Shown: positions 24,102-33,183, numbered from the stretch's first letter. The stretch: DNA of 44,356 nt from Methylobacterium sp. J-068 (GCF_022829445.1 NZ_JAKSXY010000020.1:1-44356); one strand, 5' to 3'. Notes: a model not told the origin generated them from the letters alone. Program-made: numbers and translations.

Positions 24102-25010
24102 TTAGTCTTCGGTCGAAACCAACTCCCACATGCGTTCCGCGGTGGGGCTTTGACGAGCGCGCGGGCGGTAAAGCCGGATCTCGACAGAGATATCGTCGTC
24201 GGCTCGGGAAGCCCTGACGAGGCTTCCGCGTTCGAGGTCATCAGAGACGATACTGAGCGGCGCCCATGTCAGGCCGCGACCGTTCCGAGCCATCGCGACG
24301 AGGACGGAGGTCAGATGCGAGGCGAAGACGGGCTTCAGGGAAGCCCCGCTCTCCGCGATCACGTGCGTGCCCTCCAAGATGCGTCCGAGCCCGGAGTCGT
24401 TTGTAAAACTCAGGAGGGGAAGCGGGGCCATCGGACTTCCCGGCAACTCGTATAGCGGTCCTGTTCCTTCCGGGTTCGGTGCGCTCACCGGGAGCAGGGT
24501 GTCGGTCCCGAGACGGACGGACCGGAACTGGTCGGTCATCAGCAGGTGGGAGGTTTGCGGATGATGGTGGCACAGAAGGAACTGCGCCTCGCCCCTCAGC
24601 ATCAGCTGCTCGCAGGCGGCCATGTGGGCGGCGGTCAGATTGACCGTCGCCTGGAACTGCTCCCTCGCTTCCAGGGCCTTGAGCCAGTTCGGGAAGAAGG
24701 TCAGCGAGAGGACCTGAGTGGAGGCGAACCTGAGGGTCGACGCAGCCATCAGACCAGCCTCCCGGGCCGCTTCCCGGCCCTGGAAGAGACGCCGTAGAAT
24801 CTCTTCCGCAACCGGGCGGAACCGTTCCCCGGCCGCGGTGAGCATGACCGGTTGTGCGTCACGAACGAACAGTGGCGTACCGACCCAGTCCTCCAGGGCC
24901 CTGACCCTGCGGCTGAACGCAGGCTGCGTGATGTTGCGCTGCTCGGCGGCTCGGGAAAAATGTCCAAGGTCGACGAGCGCCAGGAAGTCTTCGAGCCAGG
25001 CCGCGTCCAT
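24102..25010 (-). CDS. LysR-family transcriptional regulator, divergent from DctA
   Basis: 302 residues. The N-terminal HTH is LEDFLALVDLGHFSRAAEQR with NITQPAFSRRVRALEDWVG; the effector domain follows. It is divergent from the DctA-LeuCD-hydrolase operon, with 244 bp between them that include a T-N11-A site. It most likely activates that operon in response to its substrate. Confidence 0.9.
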   Translation of the reverse strand: MDAAWLEDFLALVDLGHFSRAAEQRNITQPAFSRRVRALEDWVGTPLFVRDAQPVMLTAAGERFRPVAEEILRRLFQGREAAREAGLMAASTLRFASTQVLSLTFFPNWLKALEAREQFQATVNLTAAHMAACEQLMLRGEAQFLLCHHHPQTSHLLMTDQFRSVRLGTDTLLPVSAPNPEGTGPLYELPGSPMAPLPLLSFTNDSGLGRILEGTHVIAESGASLKPVFASHLTSVLVAMARNGRGLTWAPLSIVSDDLERGSLVRASRADDDISVEIRLYRPRARQSPTAERMWELVSTED

Positions 25011-25144
25011 CCTGCGAGTCCCCGTCCTTCGGGAAAGCCGTCCCCCGCCGAAGCTCGGCGGCCTCGTTCCACGGGAGGATGAGGGCGGCCCAAGCCCCGG
25101 TCAATGTTCCGGGCCGACCGGCGAAACCCTGCCTGTATGAACTG

Positions 25145-25159
25145 ATGCCGGATCGGCAT
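25145..25159. promoter_or_regulatory. Candidate LysR-box between LysR gene and dctA
   Basis: ATGCCGGATCGGCAT has 5-bp inverted arms (ATGCC/GGCAT) and fits T-N11-A exactly (T25146, A25158). It lies 96 bp before the DctA start, a usual place for a LysR activation site. Confidence 0.5.
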
Positions 25160-25254
25160 TGGCACTTTAAACCCGGATCCCGGATCTCTGGACGCAACCA
25201 GTCACGGCCGCCGGATGCGGAACGTGACGACAAGCCCAACCAGGGAGAAACGCC

Positions 25255-26610
25255 ATGCAGATTGCGGCCCAGGCCCAGCGAAAGCCATTCTATACGAGCC
25301 TCTACGTCCAGGTCGTCGTCGGAATCCTCCTCGGTGTCGCGGTCGGCTACCTGGCACCGTCCTTCGGCGTCGATATGAAGCCGTTGGGCGACGTCTTCAT
25401 CAAGATGATCAAGATGGTCATCGGGCTCGTGATCTTCTGCACGGTGGTCGCCGGCATCAGCAGCATGAGCGACATGAAGAAGATGGGCCGCCTCGGCGGC
25501 AAGGCCCTGCTCTATTTCGAGGTGCTCTCGACGCTCGCACTCGTCATCGGGGTCATCGTCGGCAACGTCGTCCGGCCGGGGGCCGGGATGAACGCCGACG
25601 TGACCAAGCTCGATGCCGGCGCCGTCGCCAAGTACGCCGGCCAGGCCAAGGAGCATGGCACCGTCGACTTCCTGATGAACATCGTGCCGCACACGGTGTT
25701 CGATGCCCTGGCCAAGGGCGAGATTCTGCCCGTCGTCTTCATCGCCGTCCTGTTCGGGTACGTGCTCTCGAAGATGGGCGAATCCGGCAAGCCGCTGCGC
25801 GACCTCGTCGATTCGGCCTCCCACTGGATCTTCGGCGTCATCAACGTGCTGATGCGGTTCGCCCCGCTCGGCGCGTTCGGGGCGATGGCCTACACCATCG
25901 GCAAGTTCGGGCTCGGCTCGCTCGGCCAGCTCCTCGGGCTGATCGGCACGTTCTACCTCACGGGCGCGATCTTCGTGTTCGGCGTGCTCGGGCTGGTCTC
26001 GCTGTGGGGCGGCTTCAGCCTGCTCAAGCTGCTCCGCTACCTTAAGGAGGAGTTGCTCATCACCCTCGGCGCCAGCTCGTCGGACGCGGCGCTTCCGTCG
26101 CTGATGGAGAAGCTGGAGCATCTCGGCTGCTCGAAGTCGGTGGTCGGACTGGTGGTCCCGACCGGCTACATCTTCAACGCCGACGGCACCTGCATCTACA
26201 TGACCCTCGCCGCTCTGTTCGTGGCGCAGGCGACCAACATCGACCTCAGCCTGACGCAGCAGATGGCGATCTTCGGCGTGTCGCTGCTGACCTCGAAGGG
26301 CGCCTCCGGGATCACCGGAGCCGGCTTCATCGCCCTGGTCGGGACCCTCTCGGTGGTTCCGGCGATCCCGCTGGCCGGCATGGCCCTCATCCTCGGGATC
26401 GACCGCTTCATGAGCGAGGGCCGGGCCATCGTGAACATCATCGGCAACGCGGTCGCCGCCATCGTGATGGCCAAGCTGGAGGGCGAACTCGATGTCGACC
26501 GCATGCAGGAGGTGCTCTCCGGCAGGCTCGTCGAGGATTACGCGGTCGGTGGCGACGGCTCCGTCCCCCGTCGTTCCTCCATGGCGGCCTCCGCCACCGC
26601 CTCGCTCTGA
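25255..26610 (+). CDS. dctA: DctA-type dicarboxylate:cation symporter
   Basis: 451 residues of the dicarboxylate/amino acid:cation symporter family (glutamate transporter fold). Helices begin at SLYVQVVVGILLGVAVGYLA. The first re-entrant loop has the serine-rich TLGASSSDAALPSL, and NADGTCIYMT is the NxDG substrate/cation site. SKGASGITGAGFIAL is the second re-entrant loop. DctA proteins carry C4-dicarboxylates such as succinate, fumarate and malate. It starts 244 bp from the divergent LysR gene and heads an operon with LeuCD-like subunits and a hydrolase, so its cargo is probably the substrate of those enzymes. The last 25 residues are a Ser/Ala-rich tail. Confidence 0.92.
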   Translation: MQIAAQAQRKPFYTSLYVQVVVGILLGVAVGYLAPSFGVDMKPLGDVFIKMIKMVIGLVIFCTVVAGISSMSDMKKMGRLGGKALLYFEVLSTLALVIGVIVGNVVRPGAGMNADVTKLDAGAVAKYAGQAKEHGTVDFLMNIVPHTVFDALAKGEILPVVFIAVLFGYVLSKMGESGKPLRDLVDSASHWIFGVINVLMRFAPLGAFGAMAYTIGKFGLGSLGQLLGLIGTFYLTGAIFVFGVLGLVSLWGGFSLLKLLRYLKEELLITLGASSSDAALPSLMEKLEHLGCSKSVVGLVVPTGYIFNADGTCIYMTLAALFVAQATNIDLSLTQQMAIFGVSLLTSKGASGITGAGFIALVGTLSVVPAIPLAGMALILGIDRFMSEGRAIVNIIGNAVAAIVMAKLEGELDVDRMQEVLSGRLVEDYAVGGDGSVPRRSSMAASATASL

Positions 26611-26677
26611 GCCCGGCCCACCGCCCAGGCGCGGCGCATACGCCGTGCCCTTTCCCTTCGAGAGAGGCTTAAGCCCC

Positions 26678-28108
26678 ATGCAACCGAAGACCCTCTACGA
26701 CAAGCTCATCGACGCCCACACCGTCCGCCGCCTCGACGACCGCACCGGCGCCGGCTCGGAGATCCTCCTCTACGTCGATCGCACCGTGCTGAACGAGTAC
26801 ACCAGCCCGCAGGCGTTCAGCGGCCTGCGCGAGGCCGGCCGAACGGTCTGGAGCCCGAAGGACTCGCTTGCCGTCGTCGACCACGTCAATCCGACCGCCC
26901 CCTGGCGCGTCGCCGCGATGCCGGATGCGGGCGGGGCGCGTCAGGTGTCCTACTTCGACGAGAATTGCCGCGAGTTCGGCATCGAGCTCCTCGACGTTCT
27001 GCACCCGCTACAGGGCATCGAGCATGTCGTCGCCCCCGAACTCGGCTTCATCCTGCCCGGCATGGTGATCGCCGCCGGCGACAGCCACACCACGACCTAC
27101 GGCGCGTTGGGTGCCCTCGGGTTCGGCATCGGCACCTCCGACATCGAGCACTACCTGGCGACGCAGACGCTGCAATATCGCCGCGTCCGCACCATGCGGG
27201 TGACCGTGCAGGGTCTGCTGCCGGCGGGAGTCACGGCCAAGGATGTGGTGATGGCCGTCATCCGCCAGATCGGGGCGTCCGGCGCGACGGGCTACTCGGT
27301 CGAGTTCGCCGGCGACGGCATCGCGGCCCTGGAGGTCGAAGGCCGGATGACGATCTGCAACATGATTGTGGAGGGGGGCGCCCGTGGGGTCGTCATCGCC
27401 CCCGACGAGAAGGTGTTCGCCTACCTGCGCGACAAGCCCCGCGTGCCCCAGGGCGCGCTCTGGGACGCCGCCGTGGAGCACTGGTCGAGGCTGCGCAGCG
27501 ATCCCGACGCGGTCTTCGACCGGGAGGTCCACCTGGACGCGGCGGAGATCGAGCCGCTGGTGACCTGGGGCACGAGCCCGGACCAGGCCGTGCCGGTCGG
27601 CGGCATGGTCCCTGACCCGACCCGGGAAACGGACGCCGCGCGACGCGGCGACATGAACCGCGCGCTGGCCTACATGGATCTCACACCCGGCATGGCGATG
27701 GAGAGCGTGCCGATCCAGCGGGCCTTCATCGGCTCCTGCACCAACGCCCGCCTGTCGGACCTGCGCGAGGCCGCCGCCATCCTGCGCGGCCGCCGGATCG
27801 CGGAGGGCGTGCGCGGCATGGTCGTGCCAGGCTCGTCCAGCGTGCGGCGCGCCGCCGAGGCCGAGGGCCTCGACCGCGTGTTCACCGAGGCGGGCTTCGA
27901 ATGGCGCCAGTCCGGCTGCTCCCTGTGCCTCGCCATGAACGACGACGTGCTCGCGCCGGGGGAGCGCTGCGCGTCCAGCACCAACCGCAACTTCGAGGGC
28001 CGGCAGGGCGCGGGCGGACGCACCCACCTGATGAGCCCCGCCATGGTCGCCGCCGCCGCGGTCATGGGACACCTCACCGACGTCCGCCGTCTCGCCAAGG
28101 AGGCCTGA
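26678..28108 (+). CDS. LeuC-like hydro-lyase large subunit (aconitase superfamily)
   Basis: 476 residues, usual for 3-isopropylmalate dehydratase large subunits. It is 4Fe-4S-dependent: cluster Cys in FIGSCTNARLSDL and the pair in SGCSLCLAMN. Substrate-binding motifs include AAGDSHTTTYGALGALGFGI. It would dehydrate and rehydrate a hydroxy-dicarboxylate with the LeuD-like subunit 3 bp downstream. The start ATG 26678 begins the conserved TLYDKLIDAHTVRRL; the upstream extension overlaps dctA. Context with DctA and a LysR gene, and no other leucine genes, suggests a catabolic paralogue (maleate, citraconate or alkylmalate type) more than leucine synthesis, but the sequence alone cannot decide. 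Confidence 0.88.
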   Translation: MQPKTLYDKLIDAHTVRRLDDRTGAGSEILLYVDRTVLNEYTSPQAFSGLREAGRTVWSPKDSLAVVDHVNPTAPWRVAAMPDAGGARQVSYFDENCREFGIELLDVLHPLQGIEHVVAPELGFILPGMVIAAGDSHTTTYGALGALGFGIGTSDIEHYLATQTLQYRRVRTMRVTVQGLLPAGVTAKDVVMAVIRQIGASGATGYSVEFAGDGIAALEVEGRMTICNMIVEGGARGVVIAPDEKVFAYLRDKPRVPQGALWDAAVEHWSRLRSDPDAVFDREVHLDAAEIEPLVTWGTSPDQAVPVGGMVPDPTRETDAARRGDMNRALAYMDLTPGMAMESVPIQRAFIGSCTNARLSDLREAAAILRGRRIAEGVRGMVVPGSSSVRRAAEAEGLDRVFTEAGFEWRQSGCSLCLAMNDDVLAPGERCASSTNRNFEGRQGAGGRTHLMSPAMVAAAAVMGHLTDVRRLAKEA

Positions 28109-28111
28109 CCG

Positions 28112-28720
28112 ATGCAGCCGTTCACCACCGTCACCGGACCTGCCGCGGCGCTGCCGGCGGCGAACGTCGACACCGACGTGATCATGCCGAAGCAGTTCCT
28201 GAAGGGCATCGACCGCAACGGGCTTGCCGAGGGCGCGCTTCATGGCCTGCGCTTCGGCGAGGACGGCGCGCCCCGCGCCGACTTCGTCCTGAACCGACCG
28301 GAATGGGCCGGCACCCGTTTCCTCGTCGTCGGCCCGAACTTCGGCTGTGGTTCCTCGCGCGAACACGCCGTGTGGGGCCTCATGCAGCTCGGCATCCGTG
28401 CCCTGATCGGCACCACCTTCGCCGGGATCTTCGGAGACAACGCCGCCAACAACGGCCTCCTGTTGATCAGGCTCGACGCGGCGGACCTCGCCACGTTGAG
28501 CGAACGAGCGCTCGATCCGGCGAACAACAGCCTCACGGTCGACCTGCCGGGGCAGACGGTCTCGACCGGCGACGGACATAAGGTCACGTTCGAGATCGCG
28601 CCCCTGCGGAAGGACGCGATGGTGCGGGGTCTCGACGCGATCGGCAGCACCCTCGACCATGCGGCCGACATTCGCGCCTTCGAGACACGCTACCGTGCCG
28701 AGCATCCCTGGCTGGCTTGA
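28112..28720 (+). CDS. LeuD-like hydro-lyase small subunit
   Basis: 202 residues, the swivelling domain partner of the LeuC-like protein. NVDTDVIMPKQFLKGI and PNFGCGSSREHAVWGL are the family's substrate-contacting motifs; the usual enzyme has PW after HA, here VW. It starts 3 bp after the large-subunit stop and is followed 16 bp later by a hydrolase gene. As with LeuC, a catabolic rather than leucine-biosynthetic role is suggested by context. Confidence 0.88.
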   Translation: MQPFTTVTGPAAALPAANVDTDVIMPKQFLKGIDRNGLAEGALHGLRFGEDGAPRADFVLNRPEWAGTRFLVVGPNFGCGSSREHAVWGLMQLGIRALIGTTFAGIFGDNAANNGLLLIRLDAADLATLSERALDPANNSLTVDLPGQTVSTGDGHKVTFEIAPLRKDAMVRGLDAIGSTLDHAADIRAFETRYRAEHPWLA

Positions 28721-28736
28721 GATCGAGGAGGCCGTC

Positions 28737-29636
28737 ATGCTCGGACCGGACCCGTTCCTTCCAGGTTTCGACCTGCACGACATCAAGGCCGGCGCGATCC
28801 GCATCCGCGCTTCGGTCGGCGGCGCGGGACCGCCGGTGCTGCTGCTGCACGGCCACCCGCAAACGCATGCGACGTGGCAGGCCGTCGCGCCGATCCTGGC
28901 CGAGCGCTTCCGCGTCGTGGCCTTGGACCTGCGCGGCTACGGTGATTCCGACAAGCCCGAAGGCGGCGAGCGCCACGTCAACTACTCCAAGCGCGCCATG
29001 GCGGCGGATGCGGTCGCGGTGATGCGCCACCTCGGCCACGAGGCTTTCGCCCTCATCGGCCACGACCGCGGCGGCCGCGTCGCCCATCGCCTCGCCCTCG
29101 ACCATCCGGAGGCCGTGACCCGGCTTGCGGTGCTCGACATCGCGCCGACCGCCACAATGTACGCGCGCACGGACAAGGACTTCGCCGCTCGCTATTTCTG
29201 GTGGTTCTTCCTGATCCAGCCTGCTCCCTTGCCGGAACGCCTGATCGCCGCCGACCCGGAGTTCTTCCTGCGCACGCATGTGGACGGACAGTCGAAGACG
29301 TCGGGATCGCCCAGCCCCGAACTCTTCGCCGAATATCTGCGCGTCTACCGCGATCCGGCAACGCGCCACGCGATCTGCGAGGATTACCGGGCCGCCGCGA
29401 CCATCGACCTCGAACACGACGCGGCCGATGCCGACGAGCGTATCGAGGTCCCCCTTCTGGCACTCTGGGGCGCCAAGGGCACGGTTGGCCAGACCTACGA
29501 CGTGCTGGCGACATGGCGCGAGAAGGCGCTCGACGTGCAAGGGCATGCGCTCAATTGTGGGCATACCCTGCAGGAGGAGCGCCCGGACCTTGTGCTCGAT
29601 GCTTTAGCGAGCTTTCTCGCCAATGAGGGGCGATAG
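28737..29636 (+). CDS. Fluoroacetate/haloacetate dehalogenase-like alpha/beta hydrolase
   Basis: 299 residues. Nucleophile Asp110 in LIGHDRGGRVAH with carboxylate-binding Arg111 and Arg114, acid Asp134 in VLDIAPT, His276 in NCGHTLQEERPD, and Tyr217 in EDYRAAATID all match the fluoroacetate dehalogenase pattern; HGHPQTHATW is the oxyanion loop. The halide-pocket His-Trp pair of the defluorinating enzyme reads Trp155-Trp156 here (RYFWWFFLIQPAP), so strong C-F activity is less certain. It is the last gene of the DctA-LeuCD operon. Likely it hydrolyses a carbon-halogen or ester bond of an organic acid imported by DctA. The start follows GAGGAGG, 28726-28732. Confidence 0.85.
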   Translation: MLGPDPFLPGFDLHDIKAGAIRIRASVGGAGPPVLLLHGHPQTHATWQAVAPILAERFRVVALDLRGYGDSDKPEGGERHVNYSKRAMAADAVAVMRHLGHEAFALIGHDRGGRVAHRLALDHPEAVTRLAVLDIAPTATMYARTDKDFAARYFWWFFLIQPAPLPERLIAADPEFFLRTHVDGQSKTSGSPSPELFAEYLRVYRDPATRHAICEDYRAAATIDLEHDAADADERIEVPLLALWGAKGTVGQTYDVLATWREKALDVQGHALNCGHTLQEERPDLVLDALASFLANEGR

Positions 29637-30264
29637 GCTTTTGAAGATCTTGCTCGACCACAAAGGTCGCTTTGGAATTGGCGACGGCTGTAATCAGGTG
29701 ACCGGGTGCGGTGGGGAGCCATCTACCATCGCAATCCGAGTGAACGTTCGGTTTCCTGGAATCACTTCCTGTAAGCAGCCAGACTGCCTTACACCCTGAG
29801 CGGCCCTTCAGCTTGTGACCCAACCACGATGTAGAGAGGAATTCGACCGTCGCTTGAAAGCGGACGTTTGCCGCGCAATCCCGCCGGCCTGGGTCGGTCC
29901 CATCGCCGATATTCAGAATCATTCCTTGGCACGTCACGACGGGTTTGCGGCGGGAACGTTGACGGAGACTCCGGAAACGGCGGGCTAAGTGTCTCTCACA
30001 AAACTCTCGCTGCGCCGCCGTGCCCAGAGTGAGGACCGGCGGTGGTCGAGAGTTTTGTGAGGCACTCTAAATCACCCCGTCATAGGCGACCGCCGCCTCC
30101 ACGGTGGATGAACCAATCGCCTGGTTCCGTGGTGGAGCGATCCGGCAGGTGGCGCCCCATCGGTGCGTTGGGCGTGGCATGCGGCCAAGCGCATTGCCTC
30201 GAAACCGATTTGCCCTCAAGCCAAGCACATAGCGGCTCGAGTGCGGATCGGAGCGCATCCTGCA
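29637..30264. other. Intergenic region containing repeat copy 2
   Basis: About 630 bp. The left part (29637-29985) has open frames but none with protein-like character; it may be decayed sequence. The hairpin repeat at 29988-30071 occupies the middle. 30072-30264 must carry the promoter of the oxidase gene; I see no clear element. Confidence 0.5.
29988..30071. repeat. 84-bp dispersed hairpin repeat, copy 2
   Basis: The same element as 5608-5691, in the same orientation, with 6 differences. The inner stem CACAAAACTCTCG/CGAGAGTTTTGTG is perfect; relative to copy 1 one base pair changed on both strands of the stem, so base pairing is maintained. No matching target duplication was identified. 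Confidence 0.85.
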
Positions 30265-31434
30265 ATGGAAGACCGTTTTGACATTGCTGTCGTTGGCCTT
30301 GGCGCCATGGGCAGCGCGGCCCTCTATCAACTGGGGCTGAGAGGCGCGACGGTCGTCGGACTCGATCGCTTCGCCCCGCCGCATACTCTTGGTTCGAGCC
30401 ACGGCGAGAGCCGCATTACCCGGCAAGCCGTCGGTGAGGGCCGCGACTACGTTCCCTTCGTCCTGGCCTCGCACCGGATCTGGCGGACCCTGGAGGCGGA
30501 GACCGGGGAGACACTGCTGACCGCCTGCGGTGTCCTGGTGATGGGGCCGGGCAGCGGCATCTCCTCTCATCACGGCAAGCCGGATTTCGTCGGGCGCTCG
30601 ATCGACGCCGCACGGGCTTTCGCGATCCCGCATGAGGTCCTCGACGGGCGTGAGGTCGCGCGCCGCTTCCCGCAATTCCTGAATCTCAGCGGCGACGAGA
30701 AGGCCTATTACGAACCGGGTGGTGGCTACGTGCGTCCAGAGCGCTGCATCGCCGCGCAGCTGCGCCGGGCCGGCGAACTCGGCGCCACGATCCGCACCGG
30801 GACTACGGTGCTGTCGATTCTCCAGGAGCCGGGCGGCGTCCGCATCGAGACCGATCGTGGCGTCGTCTGGGCCGACCAGGTGGTAGTCTCGGCCGGGGCC
30901 TGGACCGCGCCGCTGCTCGGTGCACCCTTCACGGAGTTGCTGACGGTCAACCGCCAGCTCCTGCACTGGTACGCCCTCGATGACGCCGCGGCCTACCGCG
31001 CCGACGCGCCGGTCTTCATATGGATGCACGGCTCCGGCGACACGGACTACATCTACGGCTTCCCGCCCCTGCCAGGCGAGGCCGAAGTCAAGGTCGCCAC
31101 CGAGCAGTACGAGACCACCACGCGGGCGGAGACCCTCGAGCGCACCGTGAGCCCGGAGGAATCCGCCGCCATGTACCGGTGCCACGTGGCGGACCGGCTC
31201 GCCGGTGCGACGGCGCGGGTGACCCGGGCCGCCGCCTGCCTCTACACCGTGACGCCCGACCGGGGCTTCGTCATCGATCGCCACCCGCGGATGGACCGGG
31301 TCCTGGTCGTTTCCGCCTGCTCCGGGCACGGCTTTAAGCACTCGGCCGGAATCGGTGAGGCGGTGGCGAACGAGATGGTGCAGGCGAGCGGGCGCATCGA
31401 TCTCGCACCGTATTCGCTCGCGCGCTTCGGCTGA
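30265..31434 (+). CDS. solA: Sarcosine oxidase/N-methyl amino acid oxidase-like flavoprotein
   Basis: 389 residues, the size of monomeric sarcosine oxidase. The N-terminal Rossmann fold has VVGLGAMGSAAL. Cys at about 325 in AACLYTVTPDRGFVID matches the Cys that carries covalent FAD, and SACSGHGFKHSAGIGE is the C-terminal flavin-binding strand. Members oxidise the N-methyl group of sarcosine, N-methyltryptophan or related imino acids, giving formaldehyde and peroxide; formaldehyde fits a methylotroph. Start 30265 opens directly on the nucleotide-binding strand. It is followed 131 bp later by a polar amino acid ABC importer, which probably supplies the substrate. Confidence 0.85.
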   Translation: MEDRFDIAVVGLGAMGSAALYQLGLRGATVVGLDRFAPPHTLGSSHGESRITRQAVGEGRDYVPFVLASHRIWRTLEAETGETLLTACGVLVMGPGSGISSHHGKPDFVGRSIDAARAFAIPHEVLDGREVARRFPQFLNLSGDEKAYYEPGGGYVRPERCIAAQLRRAGELGATIRTGTTVLSILQEPGGVRIETDRGVVWADQVVVSAGAWTAPLLGAPFTELLTVNRQLLHWYALDDAAAYRADAPVFIWMHGSGDTDYIYGFPPLPGEAEVKVATEQYETTTRAETLERTVSPEESAAMYRCHVADRLAGATARVTRAAACLYTVTPDRGFVIDRHPRMDRVLVVSACSGHGFKHSAGIGEAVANEMVQASGRIDLAPYSLARFG

Positions 31435-31565
31435 TCCCCACAGCGATGGCCCGGCGATTGCTTGACGCAATCGAACCGGACGAGGCAATCTCCCTGATGA
31501 GGGATCGTCGGACCCCGGTCTTTTCTCCGGTCGCCCCGGATGTGCCATGCAAAAGGTGCCGTGAC

Positions 31566-32396
31566 ATGCGTAAGCCGACCCTGGCGTTCCTCGGCTCCGG
31601 CCTGCTCACGGCGAGCGTGCTGCTCTCCGCTTCCTTGGCGACGGCGGCGGATGGGATCGAGGCGATCAAGCAGCGCGGAACGCTCGTCGTCGGCGTAAAG
31701 GCGGATTACCGGCCCTTCGGCTTCCGCGATCCGAGCGGGGCGATCATCGGCCTGGAGCCGGACCTCGCCGCCGACGTCGCCAAGCGCCTCGGCGTGAAGC
31801 TCGAACTCGTGCCGGTGGTCTCCTCGAACAGAATCGAGTTCCTGCAGCAGGGCAAGGTCGACCTTCTCATCGCCACGCTCTCGGACAAGCCGGAGCGCCG
31901 CCGCGTGGTGCAGGCGATCGACCCGCAATACTATTCCGACTTCGTCAACGTGATGCTGCCGAAGAAGGCCGGCATCACCGACTGGGCGCAGCTGAAGGGC
32001 AAGCCCCTCTGCGCCACCTCGGGCGCTTGGTACAACAAGGACGTGGCCCGCACCTACGGCGCCGAGATCGTCGCCTTCGACGGCTCCGAGAAGCCGCTCT
32101 TCGCGTTGAAGCAGGGGAATTGCCTCGGCTACGTCTACGACCAGAGCATGCTTCAGGGGAAACTTCTCGACGCCGACTGGAAGGCGGACTACGCGCTGCC
32201 GCTGAAGGGCATCCTCGACGCCCCCTGGATGATGGCGGTGGCGCCCGGCAACAGCACGCTGCAGACCCTGCTGGAGACCACCACCAAGGACTGGATGAAG
32301 TCCGGCTTCATCGTCGAGTCTGAGAAGAAGTGGGGCATCGAGCCGACGGAGTACTCGAAGGCGATGCACGAGAAGTACAAGAACGCGACCAACTGA
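31566..32396 (+). CDS. Polar amino acid ABC transporter, substrate-binding protein
   Basis: 276 residues: signal peptide (about 1-28, LGSGLLTASVLLSASLATA) and a type II periplasmic binding fold starting IEAIKQRGTLVVGVKADYRP. RPFGFRDPSGAIIGLEPDLA and EFLQQGKVDLLIATLSDKPE are family-typical. The start ATG 31566 was chosen for the signal peptide; an earlier in-frame ATG (31446) lacks one. It is the first gene of a four-gene importer (31566-34809). The ligand is not readable; sarcosine-like amino acids are suggested by the oxidase upstream. Confidence 0.9.
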   Translation: MRKPTLAFLGSGLLTASVLLSASLATAADGIEAIKQRGTLVVGVKADYRPFGFRDPSGAIIGLEPDLAADVAKRLGVKLELVPVVSSNRIEFLQQGKVDLLIATLSDKPERRRVVQAIDPQYYSDFVNVMLPKKAGITDWAQLKGKPLCATSGAWYNKDVARTYGAEIVAFDGSEKPLFALKQGNCLGYVYDQSMLQGKLLDADWKADYALPLKGILDAPWMMAVAPGNSTLQTLLETTTKDWMKSGFIVESEKKWGIEPTEYSKAMHEKYKNATN

Positions 32397-32436
32397 GACG
32401 CGTCGGGCCGCTTAACCGGCCGTCTTAAGGAGCACG

Positions 32437-33183
32437 ATGGACGCCGTTCCGAACTGGTTCCGGGCTCTCTACGAGTCCACGGGCTTCAACGTCACGATCT
32501 TCTACGATGCCTATGACTGGGCCCGCTACGTCAACGGCCTGAAGACCACGCTGCTGCTCGCAGTCACGACGATTCTCGCGAGCCTCGTCATCGGCGCGGT
32601 AGGAGCGCTCCTGCAGAGCGGTCCGTCGCGGCTCCTGCGCGGCCTCGTCAACGGCTTCGTGGTCGTCTTCCGCAATACGCCGCCGCTGGTGCAGATCTTC
32701 TTCTTCTATTTTGGGCTCGGCACCCTGCTGCCGGCCGCCCAGACCGCCGACGGCCTGCGCGTGCCGATCCTCGACAACGTGCAGTGGGCTATCGTCTCGC
32801 TGTCGCTGTTCGCCGGGGCCTTCAACGTCGAGATCTTCCGCTCCGGCATCGAGGCGGTGCCGCGCACCACCATCGAGGCGGCCGAGTCCCTCGGCTACAC
32901 CCGGATCAAGGCCTACCTCTATGTCGTGCTGCCGCTCGCCCTCCGGGTCTGCCTGCCGGCCCTCAACAACAACCTCATCAACCTCCTGAAGACCACCACC
33001 CTGGCCTATGCCATCGCGGTGCCGGAGACGCTCTACGCGGTGAAGCAGATCTGGTCGGAATCGCAGAACGTGCTTGAGATGATGATCGTCCTGCTGGCCA
33101 CCTACGCCGTCCTCGTCGGCGTCCTCGTCTGGATCATGCATCGCTGGGAGCGCGCCCTGCGCATCCCGGGCTACAGCCGATGA
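32437..33183 (+). CDS. Polar amino acid ABC permease 1
   Basis: 248 residues, HisM/GlnP family. Helices span from TTLLLAVTTILASLVIGAVG onward. The motif EAAESLGYTRIKAYLYVVLP is the EAA loop that docks the ATPase, and FRNTPPLVQIFFFYFGLGTL is the usual third helix. It overlaps the second permease by 4 bp (33180-33183, ATGA). Confidence 0.92.
   Translation: MDAVPNWFRALYESTGFNVTIFYDAYDWARYVNGLKTTLLLAVTTILASLVIGAVGALLQSGPSRLLRGLVNGFVVVFRNTPPLVQIFFFYFGLGTLLPAAQTADGLRVPILDNVQWAIVSLSLFAGAFNVEIFRSGIEAVPRTTIEAAESLGYTRIKAYLYVVLPLALRVCLPALNNNLINLLKTTTLAYAIAVPETLYAVKQIWSESQNVLEMMIVLLATYAVLVGVLVWIMHRWERALRIPGYSR

Noticed and set aside
26678..28720. Confident call as leucine-biosynthetic leuC/leuD
   Set aside because: Family match is good but the operon context (DctA, LysR, dehalogenase-like) suggests a catabolic paralogue, so symbols were left empty.
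29551..29937. 128-residue frame on the minus strand
   Set aside because: It overlaps the end of the alpha/beta hydrolase gene and has no domain or codon pattern I recognise; probably chance in high-GC or decayed sequence.
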